A stretch of DNA of 64,000 nucleotides. Origin: a virus. Location of the stretch: the IMG/VR virus record IMGVR_UViG_3300024346_007254, positions 1 to 64,000 of that record; one strand, 5' to 3'. The notes below the pieces were generated by a model. It was not told the DNA's origin and did not search any database. It saw only the letters and a program-made list of their open reading frames with translations. Below are positions 24,648 through 33,506 of this stretch, in pieces; within the stretch, counting starts at the first letter, position 1; every line of letters starts with the position of its first letter. A program made the position numbers and the translations under genes.

Positions 24648-25899
24648 AACTTTCTGTATGCATCCGTTTACAGGATTGGCTACAAGAGAAGATGGCGCTA
24701 TTAAAGTTTGCTGTCGCAGTCATTCTGTAGGCTGGATACAAAACGAAACACTCGAAGAGGCGTGGAATAATGACGCCATGCGTACTATACGACGTCAAGT
24801 GCTTAACAACGAACGCCCAGAAGCTTGCATTCCATGTTTTAATTTAGAAGACCAGGGTGTAGAGAGTTTGCGACAAAGACACATACGCGATAGTTTTCCT
24901 GATTCGCGGATCAATTTATATCCAAATGCACTTGACAGTTTAAACGATGATTACAGTATGCCGTTTGAAATGCCTACTATTGAGATTAAAATAAACAATC
25001 TGTGTAATCTAAAATGTCGTATGTGTAATCCTCTAGATAGTACACAATGGAAGGACTGGCTCGAAGTTGAAGAGTTTTACAAAGCAGAGGACAACTACTT
25101 AGTTGATGCTGTGCGCAACTTAGGATTAACAAAAGCACCGTATGTAGGATTGTTTGAAGGACGTGATGACTTTTGGGAGAACCTAGAAAAGCTATTGCCA
25201 TATTTTAGACGTGTAGAGTTTGCAGGCGGCGAGCCATTAATGGATCCTAATCATTACAAAATATTAGACCTGCTTGCTAAGAACGGTGAAAATATAGAAC
25301 TAAAATATGCAACAAACGGAACAGTAACAGGAATTAAGGGCGGACGCACCATTCACGACTATTGGCCGAAGTTTAAGAGCATAGTTGTTAATGTAAGCAT
25401 TGACGGGTTACACGATGTTTATGAATATATTAGAGGCAACGGTAAGTTTGAGGACGTAGAAAAAAATGTTAAAGTATTTAAAAGTTTTCCAAACGTAAAA
25501 TACGTAGTCGGTGCGTGTACTGTGCAAGTCGGAAACATAATGCAATTACATGAAATTATTCCATACTTTTTAAATACAATGGGTATTGTGTTTTATAGTC
25601 ATCGTGTAAACTATCCTAATGTTCTTAGCGCACAATGCATTCCAGCAAAGTTAAAACTCAAAGCAATCCGAAGCCTCGAAATGCTTAAAGCAGAGGTAGG
25701 CGATTATCCTATAATGAATACACACAAAGATCTACTTCCAACAACATTGCGCGGCATTGAAGATAACATTAACTTTTTAGAAAGTAGAGATCTTAGCGAT
25801 AAATGGGCTGACACTCTCAAGTTCAACCAGCGTCTTGATAAAACTCGTAACCAAGGGCCGATGGAAAATATTATAAAGGATTTCAGACCTTATGTATAA
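24634..25899 (+). CDS. Radical SAM protein with N-terminal SPASM/Twitch-like domain (type A)
   Basis: 421 residues from the ATG at 24634 (a GTG at 24625 is the alternative). N-terminal cysteines: C8 (FCMHPF), C26/C27 (KVCC), C65/C68 (CIPCF), with 'TLEEAWNNDAM' as the SPASM-type helix between them. The radical motif is C124, C128, C131 (CNLKCRMC), then GGEP and 'VYEYIRGNG'. Its nearest layout relatives are the genes at 8005 and 2113. It overlaps the next rSAM gene by 8 nt. Confidence 0.88.
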   Translation: MHSSKTFCMHPFTGLATREDGAIKVCCRSHSVGWIQNETLEEAWNNDAMRTIRRQVLNNERPEACIPCFNLEDQGVESLRQRHIRDSFPDSRINLYPNALDSLNDDYSMPFEMPTIEIKINNLCNLKCRMCNPLDSTQWKDWLEVEEFYKAEDNYLVDAVRNLGLTKAPYVGLFEGRDDFWENLEKLLPYFRRVEFAGGEPLMDPNHYKILDLLAKNGENIELKYATNGTVTGIKGGRTIHDYWPKFKSIVVNVSIDGLHDVYEYIRGNGKFEDVEKNVKVFKSFPNVKYVVGACTVQVGNIMQLHEIIPYFLNTMGIVFYSHRVNYPNVLSAQCIPAKLKLKAIRSLEMLKAEVGDYPIMNTHKDLLPTTLRGIEDNINFLESRDLSDKWADTLKFNQRLDKTRNQGPMENIIKDFRPYV

Positions 25900-26797
25900 A
25901 GTCGAAAATCGATGGCCGCATTATTACGATAGCTGTAAGATAGAATGGAATCTTGGGAAGCGTTGCAATCTTGATTGTACGTATTGCCCGTCCGAAATCC
26001 ATGACTATACTAGTCCTCACACAGATATTAATATTTTAAAGAAAACAATTGATGTTATTAGCACAATTCCAAATGCTAGGGTTAGTTTAACCGGCGGTGA
26101 GCCATGTGTACATCCTAAAATCTTAGAGTTGCTTTATTACCTTAGAAAAAAAGTCGGATGGATTAATTTAACAACTAATGCTACTCGGAGTCATGAATTT
26201 TATTTAGAATTACCAGTTGACCATATTGTTTTTAGTTTGCACTTTGAACATCCAAAATGGGAAACTCGATTAAACAACATTATTAAATTTGTTAGAGATA
26301 ACAGAAATTCAACAGATGCGCCAAACATAAAATACCACATAAACATTATGGCGCATCACGATTACATGAGTCGTGCTAGGAATGCAGTCGAAACCCTTAG
26401 TTTCTTTAAAGCAAATTATACAGTGCGCAGAATACGCTGGACTGAAAAGCATGACTGGTTTGATGATTTAAAATACAAGCCAGAAGATTTACAATGGCTA
26501 ATTGATACAGAAACTACCGCTGATTTTAATACATTAATCGATAGCAGAACTTTAACTCATACAAACGATTTACTTAAAGAAAACAAAAATAAGTTCGAAG
26601 GGTGGTCTTGTCGTGCAGGTATAGAAAGCCTAATGATAAATTGGGACGGCGATGTTCATCGTGCTACTTGCAGAGTAGGCGGCAGTTTAGGGAATATATA
26701 CAACGGAACATTTGACATTCCAACAGAACCGATTACATGCACCAGAAAATGGTGTACATGTGCAGCAGATGTGAATATTACAAAATGGAAAAAGTAA
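25892..26797 (+). CDS. Radical SAM protein, type C (compact)
   Basis: At 301 residues this is the smallest rSAM protein in the window. CxxxCxxC is C25, C29, C32 (CNLDCTYC) with GGEP in the next strand and TTNAT after it. The tail has C240, C260, C283, C288 and C290, spaced almost as in the protein at 38725, so the two share one auxiliary-cluster architecture. It overlaps both neighbours (8 and 13 nt). Confidence 0.88.
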   Translation: MYKVENRWPHYYDSCKIEWNLGKRCNLDCTYCPSEIHDYTSPHTDINILKKTIDVISTIPNARVSLTGGEPCVHPKILELLYYLRKKVGWINLTTNATRSHEFYLELPVDHIVFSLHFEHPKWETRLNNIIKFVRDNRNSTDAPNIKYHINIMAHHDYMSRARNAVETLSFFKANYTVRRIRWTEKHDWFDDLKYKPEDLQWLIDTETTADFNTLIDSRTLTHTNDLLKENKNKFEGWSCRAGIESLMINWDGDVHRATCRVGGSLGNIYNGTFDIPTEPITCTRKWCTCAADVNITKWKK

Positions 26798-27861
26798 CAG
26801 CAATTGACTTAGTAAAGCCCGAACCATTTATGGTTACGTGGGACATTGGCAGGCGTTGCAACTTTGATTGTACGTATTGTGAAAGTACTCGACACAATAC
26901 CTACAGTCCACCGACTGTTTATAGAGAGCTAGTGGATACATTTGATTTTATTAAAACGTACACTGAGCTATATAATAGAGATTCAGTTAACCTTAACTTT
27001 ACAGGTGGCGAGCCAACAGTGAATCCAAACTTTTGGAATTTAGTTAACCATATAAAAAACCATACTAACTTCGGAGTTGGACTAACTACAAACGGAACGT
27101 GGGATCCTAAGCGTACTGATTTTATTTTAGAGAACATGAACGGAGTTACAATTAGCTGGCATGCCGAAGCACATGAGCAATTACGCGAGCGAGCAATAGA
27201 TAACGCCATAGCACTGCACACAAGCGGGCTGTGGGCTACGGTCAATGTAATGATGCATGCCGACCACTGGGATACTGCGGTAGACGCCTACAACCGCTTA
27301 AAAGCTGCTGGAGTAACAGCTAATCCTGTTCCACTAGGTGACGGTAACATTGGAAATACTAACTGGTTTAAAGATACCGAAGGAGTGTTACGTCGTACTA
27401 GCCATGAATATACAAAAGAACAGATAAGTTGGTTTTGGAACGAAAAAGGCATCTCTAAAGAAGTAGGTGATCAGATATTAGCCGGTAACGAAATGGGAAG
27501 AAGTTGCTGCGGCAATAGATGCTTAAAAGGCAAGATCAATAGCTGGAAACCTGTAGAGCACGTAGACAATCATTTTAAAGATTGGCTTTGTACTGTTAAC
27601 TGGTATTTTATGCATATTGACCAACACACTAAAGATGTGTTCCATCATCAAACATGCCAGGCAACATTTAAACAGACACGTGGACCAATTGGATCTTTAA
27701 AGCGTAAAGATTTAATTTTTGATAACGTTAAAAGATACATGCAATCACCAACGCCTATTGTGTGTCCTAACATGCGCTGCGGGTGCGGAATGTGTGTTCC
27801 TAAAGCAAAAGATCAAATCGATTTTGATCCTATGTGGAAGTTAGTGACTGGTAATCAGTAA
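26785..27861 (+). CDS. Radical SAM protein, type C, extended Cys-rich tail
   Basis: 358 residues from the ATG at 26785, which overlaps the upstream stop by 13 nt; the frame from 26737 starts inside the neighbour. C25, C29, C32 (CNFDCTYC) and GGEP are intact. The tail carries SCCGNRC, 'DWLC', 'HHQTC' and CPNMRCGCGMC, matching the protein at 3450. 'GRxCC' and 'QTRGPIGS' are also shared. The 3' end runs 32 nt into the convergent type-B gene. Confidence 0.88.
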   Translation: MEKVTAIDLVKPEPFMVTWDIGRRCNFDCTYCESTRHNTYSPPTVYRELVDTFDFIKTYTELYNRDSVNLNFTGGEPTVNPNFWNLVNHIKNHTNFGVGLTTNGTWDPKRTDFILENMNGVTISWHAEAHEQLRERAIDNAIALHTSGLWATVNVMMHADHWDTAVDAYNRLKAAGVTANPVPLGDGNIGNTNWFKDTEGVLRRTSHEYTKEQISWFWNEKGISKEVGDQILAGNEMGRSCCGNRCLKGKINSWKPVEHVDNHFKDWLCTVNWYFMHIDQHTKDVFHHQTCQATFKQTRGPIGSLKRKDLIFDNVKRYMQSPTPIVCPNMRCGCGMCVPKAKDQIDFDPMWKLVTGNQ

Positions 27862-28894
27862 AGTTATCAGTTGGACTAGCTAGTATCTTTCCACAGGTTC
27901 TACTACAAGTCCAAAGCTTCTTTGTGTTCCAGTAATATTCCCAAACACTTTGAAAGCTGTCTTTTTCTAATACCGTTTCAATCCCTTGCAATGCATTAGT
28001 ATCACCAAGTTTTTCAACAAGTTCTGCGTATTGTTTTTTAATTACTCTATTAGCTTGTGATAAGTTATCTTCTTTGCGATAATATTCATACGGAATAACA
28101 GCAAGAAAGCAACAAGGCAATATTGTTTTGTGTGCATCAATATAAATCTCATTTGCATGTTGTGCCTGGCATGAAATATTAGAAGAATTAACTACTTCCT
28201 CAATTTTAGTTAAGTCAGTTGCATCAAAAAACTCAATGCTTGCAGCAGGGGCTTTTTCTAAGTTATATAAGACATTTTCATTTTTGTCTAGTACAGGAAA
28301 TACAGGTTCAAATACAAATCTACTGCTATCCTTTACACTAAAATTTTTGAATCCTAAGTTTTGTGCAGTTTGTTTAGCTGCGTAAACTTGATGCGCATTG
28401 TGTTTAAATCTAATAAAGGACCAATCGGCATTTCCACCTGCATCAATAAATGCTTTAGCGTTGTCTAATATTTTTTGATAATCAGTGCCGCGGCGGTAAA
28501 TTGCATGGGTATCAGCAAGGCCGTCGATTGCAAAAACAACACGATGTTGTGGCGGCATAATCTTTGCTAAGTTTGCCCAATATTCAACTGATCGAAGACT
28601 TCCGTTTGTATGCACGTCAACAAAAATATCAAAATGGTTTAATGATTCAACCATTAAATGAAAATCTTGATTAAGCAATGGGTCGCCGTAATTGCCACAA
28701 AACATTATCTTGCTTAATTGTGCTTTTAAATCATCGTTAACAATTTGATTAAATTCATTTAACGTCCAATCCGATATCTTTAAATACGGGTTGTCTATTT
28801 CGCCACGATAGTTCCTACTACACATAGGACATGCTGCTTGACATCTATTTGTTATTTCAAGATGTAAATTTTTTAATTTGGAATATTTAAACAT
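27830..28894 (-). CDS. Radical SAM/SPASM-like protein, type B
   Basis: 354 residues, closest to the protein at 10034: C18, C22, C25 in CQAACPMC, then CGNYGDP, 'FAIDGLADTHAIYRRG' and 'FKHNAHQVYAA'. The C-terminal set is ISCQ, LPCCF and CSRTCG. It is the last gene of a six-gene minus operon and overlaps the degenerate rSAM-like gene upstream by 22 nt, which suggests the two are made together. Confidence 0.87.
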   Translation of the reverse strand: MFKYSKLKNLHLEITNRCQAACPMCSRNYRGEIDNPYLKISDWTLNEFNQIVNDDLKAQLSKIMFCGNYGDPLLNQDFHLMVESLNHFDIFVDVHTNGSLRSVEYWANLAKIMPPQHRVVFAIDGLADTHAIYRRGTDYQKILDNAKAFIDAGGNADWSFIRFKHNAHQVYAAKQTAQNLGFKNFSVKDSSRFVFEPVFPVLDKNENVLYNLEKAPAASIEFFDATDLTKIEEVVNSSNISCQAQHANEIYIDAHKTILPCCFLAVIPYEYYRKEDNLSQANRVIKKQYAELVEKLGDTNALQGIETVLEKDSFQSVWEYYWNTKKLWTCSRTCGKILASPTDNFTDYQSLTST

Positions 28895-29520
28895 TCGCCT
28901 AAAATAATATCCCCGGTATGTGCATCAATGTATATATGTGTTCCTAAACTATCAGCAACATAATGTATCCATGCGTCATCAGGATGCTGCTTAATTGGGT
29001 TTAAAAGATATTCCTTTTCTGTTATTGTATATTCCTTGCCAATCGGCTTTGTAAAAATTAAGAAGTCGTGCCTGCCTTCTTGAAAAAAGTCAACTAGTTC
29101 AGTGCAAGTTTCAAACGCTTCTACATCTACAAGTATATTAACATTAACTAAAACATTCATTTCATACAAATATTCAGCCACGTTGCGAGCTTTAACTTTT
29201 TTGATTGTTTTGTAATTTACAATTAAATTAACACGGTCGAGTACTCTTCCTGCCTTTGTCCACCAGATAATACCATTTGAACCATCTGAATCTATTTCAA
29301 GAATACATTTATACGTGTTTTTTAAATAGTCGCACAACAACAAAAAGTTATCACATGTTTCCGGTGCTGCAATGTTAAACTTAATAGTAACAAGCTCATC
29401 TTTTTTAAGTAGACAAGAGATATCTTCTTTTACAGTTTCTAATTCTAATTTCTTAGTTGTGCCAATGTCAAATTCTATTTTTTTAATAATTTTTAAATCT
29501 TTTTTGTGTAAATTCATCAT
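28873..29520 (-). CDS. Degenerate radical-SAM-like protein without the cluster motif
   Basis: 215 residues from the ATG at 29520, which forms an ATGA overlap with the gene upstream. The middle, 'LEIDSDGSNGIIWWTKAG' followed by 'LDRVNLIVNY', matches the 'TNGS-x4-WW-x-LA ... V-x-F-x-IDG' strand-helix-strand of type-B proteins, and 'VLVNVNILVD' continues the barrel. No CxxxCxxC and no GGE motif are present. It is either a decayed rSAM gene or a catalytically dead partner subunit. Intact overlaps with both neighbours argue that it is still translated. Confidence 0.5.
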   Translation of the reverse strand: MMNLHKKDLKIIKKIEFDIGTTKKLELETVKEDISCLLKKDELVTIKFNIAAPETCDNFLLLCDYLKNTYKCILEIDSDGSNGIIWWTKAGRVLDRVNLIVNYKTIKKVKARNVAEYLYEMNVLVNVNILVDVEAFETCTELVDFFQEGRHDFLIFTKPIGKEYTITEKEYLLNPIKQHPDDAWIHYVADSLGTHIYIDAHTGDIILGECLNIPN

Positions 29521-30908
29521 AATAAGTGTGCCAATTCCGGAAATACTTTTTTAGCACTAACACCGCGTATTGCGTCCAGCTTAGTTACATATTCTTTAAA
29601 GTCAGGAAGTAGATATGAATTGTCTTGTGCATTCATATGATTTAGCACTCCTTCCCAACGTGCCCAGCCATACGGATTATTATCCCAAAATCCTTCTGAT
29701 TCGTGATGTGCTTTTAGATATCCTTTAAAACTCATAAAGTTTTCTTCTACTTCTTTTTTATCATCCTTAGGTAACATTTGTATACTTAAAAAGGTCGGAA
29801 TATATAACAGGTGCATGTTAAATAGTCCGCCGCCATGTAGAACAAAGGACGTCATTTCAGTATTAACTTTTTTAAAGTTTTGAGACATTTTCCAATACGC
29901 AAAATCAGGTAAGTGTTTAACATTAAAGATTTGTATTGCGGTTGCAATCGACGGAGATATATTATACGGAGAGTTGTCTAACATATGCATAGTCTCTTCA
30001 ATTGTATTCCAGTCACTTGGATGTCGAATGTATGCATTTCGTTGTCCGGTTGCATCAATACTTACACCAACTTTTACTTGCTGAAAGTAATTCCATAACT
30101 CCATTAAATCTTTGTCAATAAGTAATCCGTTTGTATTATAGCGTAGAATAATGTTTTTGGCATATCCTGATTTTACAATTTGTTCAATAAATTCTTTATG
30201 CTGCTTAATCATTAACGGCTCGCCACCGGCAAAATATACTTCTTTTAAATAGGGAATCTGTCTGTACATTTGATCCCAAAACTCTGGGTTTTCATGCCAT
30301 TTGTTATTAAATGTCATCTTGTCCCATTGTAATTGATCCTTAACTGTTTCACTTTCTAGTTGAGGAAATAGTTCTTGCCAATCTTTGACCCATTTACTAC
30401 TATCATGCGGACTGCACATAACGCACTTGATGTTACAAGTGTGTCCGAGACGTAAGTCAAGGTATTGTAGTTTATCCGGAACCCTGCCCTCTGGTGTTGT
30501 ATTAGATAGTAACTCGGTTAGATCTAAGTCACGCCTTGCTATCCATGCAGAAGTTTCCCACAAGCGTTTGCTTGCAACTCCTTTTGCTTCTTCTTCAAAG
30601 CATTTCGTACAACTAGCAGGAATGTTTCCTTCCATCATTGTTGTACGCACAGATCTCATGTAATCACTGTTCCATGCTTCAAGTGGTGTCATTTTTGCAA
30701 AATTAGAAGGATTACCGTTAACGTCTTTTACTAATCCTATAGTATGATCAGTGCCTGCGCCGCTGGCATTTGCAGAACAACAAAGGCGCATATCCCCATT
30801 TGGTCTAGTTGCTAAATGTATCCACGGAAGAGCGCACATTGTTTTTGTACCGGATTCTTCAATCACGTGCTGCCAATGTTCCATTATTCTTTGGCTGGAA
30901 TTTGACAT
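29517..30908 (-). CDS. Radical SAM protein with N-terminal SPASM/Twitch-like domain (type A)
   Basis: 463 residues. N-terminal cysteines C25 (MCALPW), C43/C44 (RLCC) and C100/C103 (CTKCF), then the radical motif C158, C162, C165 (CNIKCVMC) and 'SPHDSSKWVKD'. GGEP is intact. Long stretches parallel the protein at 5469 (for example 'LPWIHLATRPNGDMRLCC' against 'LPWVHLSTRPDGSMRVCC'), so they are recent paralogues. The start abuts the methyltransferase-like gene with no gap. Confidence 0.88.
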   Translation of the reverse strand: MSNSSQRIMEHWQHVIEESGTKTMCALPWIHLATRPNGDMRLCCSANASGAGTDHTIGLVKDVNGNPSNFAKMTPLEAWNSDYMRSVRTTMMEGNIPASCTKCFEEEAKGVASKRLWETSAWIARRDLDLTELLSNTTPEGRVPDKLQYLDLRLGHTCNIKCVMCSPHDSSKWVKDWQELFPQLESETVKDQLQWDKMTFNNKWHENPEFWDQMYRQIPYLKEVYFAGGEPLMIKQHKEFIEQIVKSGYAKNIILRYNTNGLLIDKDLMELWNYFQQVKVGVSIDATGQRNAYIRHPSDWNTIEETMHMLDNSPYNISPSIATAIQIFNVKHLPDFAYWKMSQNFKKVNTEMTSFVLHGGGLFNMHLLYIPTFLSIQMLPKDDKKEVEENFMSFKGYLKAHHESEGFWDNNPYGWARWEGVLNHMNAQDNSYLLPDFKEYVTKLDAIRGVSAKKVFPELAHLL

Positions 30909-31514
30909 CTACTTTCTTCCAATCACTAAAAATCTATTATATAACGGCAACTCTAAAGTTTCCTTACAATATATACTATTTAATCCGCAAAAATCAGCAA
31001 ACTTATCTGCATCAACTTCACAGCGTACATGCTCCGGAAGGGAAGTATAATTATTGCTCTGCAAAATAACTAAACTGCTATCAGGTACACGAGATAACCA
31101 TAAGTCGTAATGATCACGTGTTAAATGTTCAGTACTTGTGTTAATTACATATTCGGGTTCTGTTTCATAATTCCATGCTGCCATGTCAGAGGTATGTGCA
31201 TGAAAGCGGCTTTCCATTTCAAACCTCTTGTTAATCATATTAGCAACTTCTTCGCAGCCTGGATCAATATCAATACTATCTATGTGATTAATTGGAATTT
31301 GGCTGTTAAACATCAAGCTTGCAAGCACTCCGTTCCATCCGCCGTGTATAACAGCGTTAGCAGGTTCAGAGTGTGCATATTTTTGCAAATGTTCAATTAG
31401 CCAAACTTTGCTATAAACTTGACCACGCCAAAAGCTTTCCAATGTGCCAAAGTAGTTTTCACTTTGTCTAATTGCATCCATCCAAAAAATAACATCTTCT
31501 ATTTCTACTTTCAT
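30909..31514 (-). CDS. Methyltransferase-like protein
   Basis: 201 residues, a shorter paralogue of the protein at 12143 without its repeats. Shared blocks: 'HGGWNGVLASLMF' (motif-I position), 'IDSIDIDPGCEEVA' (acidic end of strand 2, expected to bind the SAM ribose), 'INTSTEH', 'LVILQSNNY' and 'EHVRC'. The fit to a class I methyltransferase is better here than in the repeat-bearing copy. It lies between an epimerase gene (ATGA overlap) and a type-A rSAM gene. Confidence 0.58.
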   Translation of the reverse strand: MKVEIEDVIFWMDAIRQSENYFGTLESFWRGQVYSKVWLIEHLQKYAHSEPANAVIHGGWNGVLASLMFNSQIPINHIDSIDIDPGCEEVANMINKRFEMESRFHAHTSDMAAWNYETEPEYVINTSTEHLTRDHYDLWLSRVPDSSLVILQSNNYTSLPEHVRCEVDADKFADFCGLNSIYCKETLELPLYNRFLVIGRK

Positions 31515-32428
31515 GGGTTTAATAAAATCTTTTTCCAGTGTTCTATAGTTTTAGCAATACCTTCTTCGTATGAGACTTTAGGTGCCCATCCAGTTTTTTC
31601 TGTAATCAAATTATGATTGCTGTTAAGCCACCATATTTCTCCATGGCGTGGATCTTTGGTATCCCAATTAATAGTGCCCTTCCAGTCTAGCTGCTCGGCA
31701 ATATAATTTGCACAATCTCTAATTTTGCGAGGATCGTCTGGACCAATTGTAAAGATGTTTCCTTTACAAGTATCTCTGTTTTCAATAACAGCCATCCATG
31801 CATCTAACAAATCGTCAATATAGATAAAGTTACGATATGGTTCGGCATATCCAAGATTACATTCATCACTTGTTAGCATTTGTGCTATGATGTGCTCAGT
31901 TATAAAAAAATCGTTATCCTTGCGCCCATAAGCATTTGTTTGTCTAAAGCTAGCCCACTCTAGTCCGTATGCACGTTCGGCGTACTCGAGATACTTTTCA
32001 CAGCCATACTTAGCAACTGCATACGGCGCGTTAGGATGAGGTTGCGTATGCTCGTCAAATGCAACACGGGTTGTGTATGTACCTGTATTTTCAACTTCGT
32101 CGCTAATTGGTTGCCAACCGTAAACTTCCATTGTGCTAGCAAATACAAAGTATGGCATTGGATCAACTTGTCGACATGCTTCAATTAAGTTAACTGTTCC
32201 TACATAGTTCACCTCACTAAAACTAACCTGCTCGTAAAAGCTTTTTTGTACTTCTGTTCGTGCTGCTAGGTGCACCACAATATCCGGAGCAACTGCTTTC
32301 ACTTCGTCTTGTACTGCAAGGTGATCTGTTAAGTCACTTTTGAGATCAACAACTTCTCCTAGTTGTAGCAAGCGAGGCAGCAAATGCTGTCCAATAAATC
32401 CGCTTGCGCCTGTAAGTAATATTTTCAT
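31511..32428 (-). CDS. NAD-dependent sugar epimerase/dehydratase (extended SDR)
   Basis: 305 residues with the Rossmann motif GASGFIGQHL at residues 7-16, 'FASTMEVYG' and the catalytic 'YAVAKYGCEKY' (YxxxK). 'GRKDNDFFITEHI' and 'RNFIYIDDLLDAW' are typical of nucleotide-sugar epimerases and dehydratases. Length is normal for the family. It probably converts an NDP-sugar for the neighbouring glycosyltransferase-like gene (ATGA overlap upstream). Confidence 0.85.
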   Translation of the reverse strand: MKILLTGASGFIGQHLLPRLLQLGEVVDLKSDLTDHLAVQDEVKAVAPDIVVHLAARTEVQKSFYEQVSFSEVNYVGTVNLIEACRQVDPMPYFVFASTMEVYGWQPISDEVENTGTYTTRVAFDEHTQPHPNAPYAVAKYGCEKYLEYAERAYGLEWASFRQTNAYGRKDNDFFITEHIIAQMLTSDECNLGYAEPYRNFIYIDDLLDAWMAVIENRDTCKGNIFTIGPDDPRKIRDCANYIAEQLDWKGTINWDTKDPRHGEIWWLNSNHNLITEKTGWAPKVSYEEGIAKTIEHWKKILLNP

Positions 32429-33486
32429 TTTTGTACCTTTTTTAAAAAATTATAATTATCGGGAATTCTTTTTATATCAAATGTTTGATGATAGTGTTCA
32501 CGCTGATCAATATCAGGAATACCTTGGATTGCATCAAGAATGGAATCAGAGGCGTGCTCGTTTGTTTGAACAATGTTTAACAGGTTATTAAAATTGTAAA
32601 GAACTTTCTTTTGTAATTTATTTTGTAATTCTGTTATATCGTATTGACAAAGTTTGGCAACTTCTTTCATAAACATTTCACAACGCTTTTCGTCATCAAG
32701 CTCTTTATCAAATGAATAATCTATTACTTCGTCAAACAGTTTAAATCCCATTTTCTTTAAATATCGATGAGTATAAGGAGCACCAGATATTAAAAACGGA
32801 CGTTGATGATAAATTGGAACATAAGTTTTTTCTGTAATAAACAATGCACGTGGATGCGACTCGCTAATAATGCTAAACAAACTATCTTTAAATTCTTCAG
32901 GAGGAATAAAGATATTTAGAAATGAATGGAATTTTTTAGCTTCGATCCATTTTTGATCGAATTCCATTCTTTCAGGCGTCCACCATTTAAAGTCATATTG
33001 ATAACTCCACTCCTCGGTATTATGCCAACTTATAAATCCATGTTGAAATAAATTTTCTTTGTACATGTAATCAATAAACATGCACCTCCACGGATGTGCC
33101 CTGCCGTTTAAACTAGTAAAATGTTTAGTAATTTCTTTATTATGTCCGAACGGTCTGACTTGATTTTCAAAAGAATGACGAAGAACAAAGTTAGCAAAAA
33201 AGGTGGGCCAGCTTCCAGTTACTTCCGGAACGCTATTTAGAAAATAGTTTGGACTTAACTTACTGTCTAATACTGCGCCTGTGATAATTTCTAATTTAAC
33301 ATTATGAAAATCTAAGAATCGTTTGAAAAGCGTAAATGATGTAGGATCGGTATAGAGGGTGGCAGCTTCCCATTCCTCTGGAGAAAAAACTATCAACTTT
33401 TCAGGTTTATTATCCGATTCAATGAGATCAACTAGATCTTTAAGTTCGGATGCGCCCCAAGGGAAAAAATATTCTACGCTGCTCAT
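32425..33486 (-). CDS. Glycosyltransferase-like protein (SEKT...RPF type)
   Basis: 353 residues and first gene of the six-gene minus operon. The key block is 'ITEKTYVPIYHQRPFLISGA' with 'LKKMGFKLFDEVIDYSFD', which resembles the donor-binding region of GT-B enzymes of the fucosyltransferase kind (E-K-T/Y-x-P...PI). The protein at 36677 shares 'SEKTLNAIINQRPFIMCG' and 'REMGFQTFDGYW'. N-terminal parts are not recognisable. Donor and acceptor unknown. Confidence 0.55.
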   Translation of the reverse strand: MSSVEYFFPWGASELKDLVDLIESDNKPEKLIVFSPEEWEAATLYTDPTSFTLFKRFLDFHNVKLEIITGAVLDSKLSPNYFLNSVPEVTGSWPTFFANFVLRHSFENQVRPFGHNKEITKHFTSLNGRAHPWRCMFIDYMYKENLFQHGFISWHNTEEWSYQYDFKWWTPERMEFDQKWIEAKKFHSFLNIFIPPEEFKDSLFSIISESHPRALFITEKTYVPIYHQRPFLISGAPYTHRYLKKMGFKLFDEVIDYSFDKELDDEKRCEMFMKEVAKLCQYDITELQNKLQKKVLYNFNNLLNIVQTNEHASDSILDAIQGIPDIDQREHYHQTFDIKRIPDNYNFLKKVQK

Positions 33487-33494
33487 TGTATACC

Positions 33495-33502
33495 TATAAA
33501 TA
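33495..33502 (+). promoter_or_regulatory. T4-type late promoter
   Basis: TATAAATA, a perfect match, ends 4 nt before the ATG at 33507. As at other divergent starts here, no ribosome-binding leader fits. Confidence 0.58.
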
Positions 33503-33506
33503 TGTT

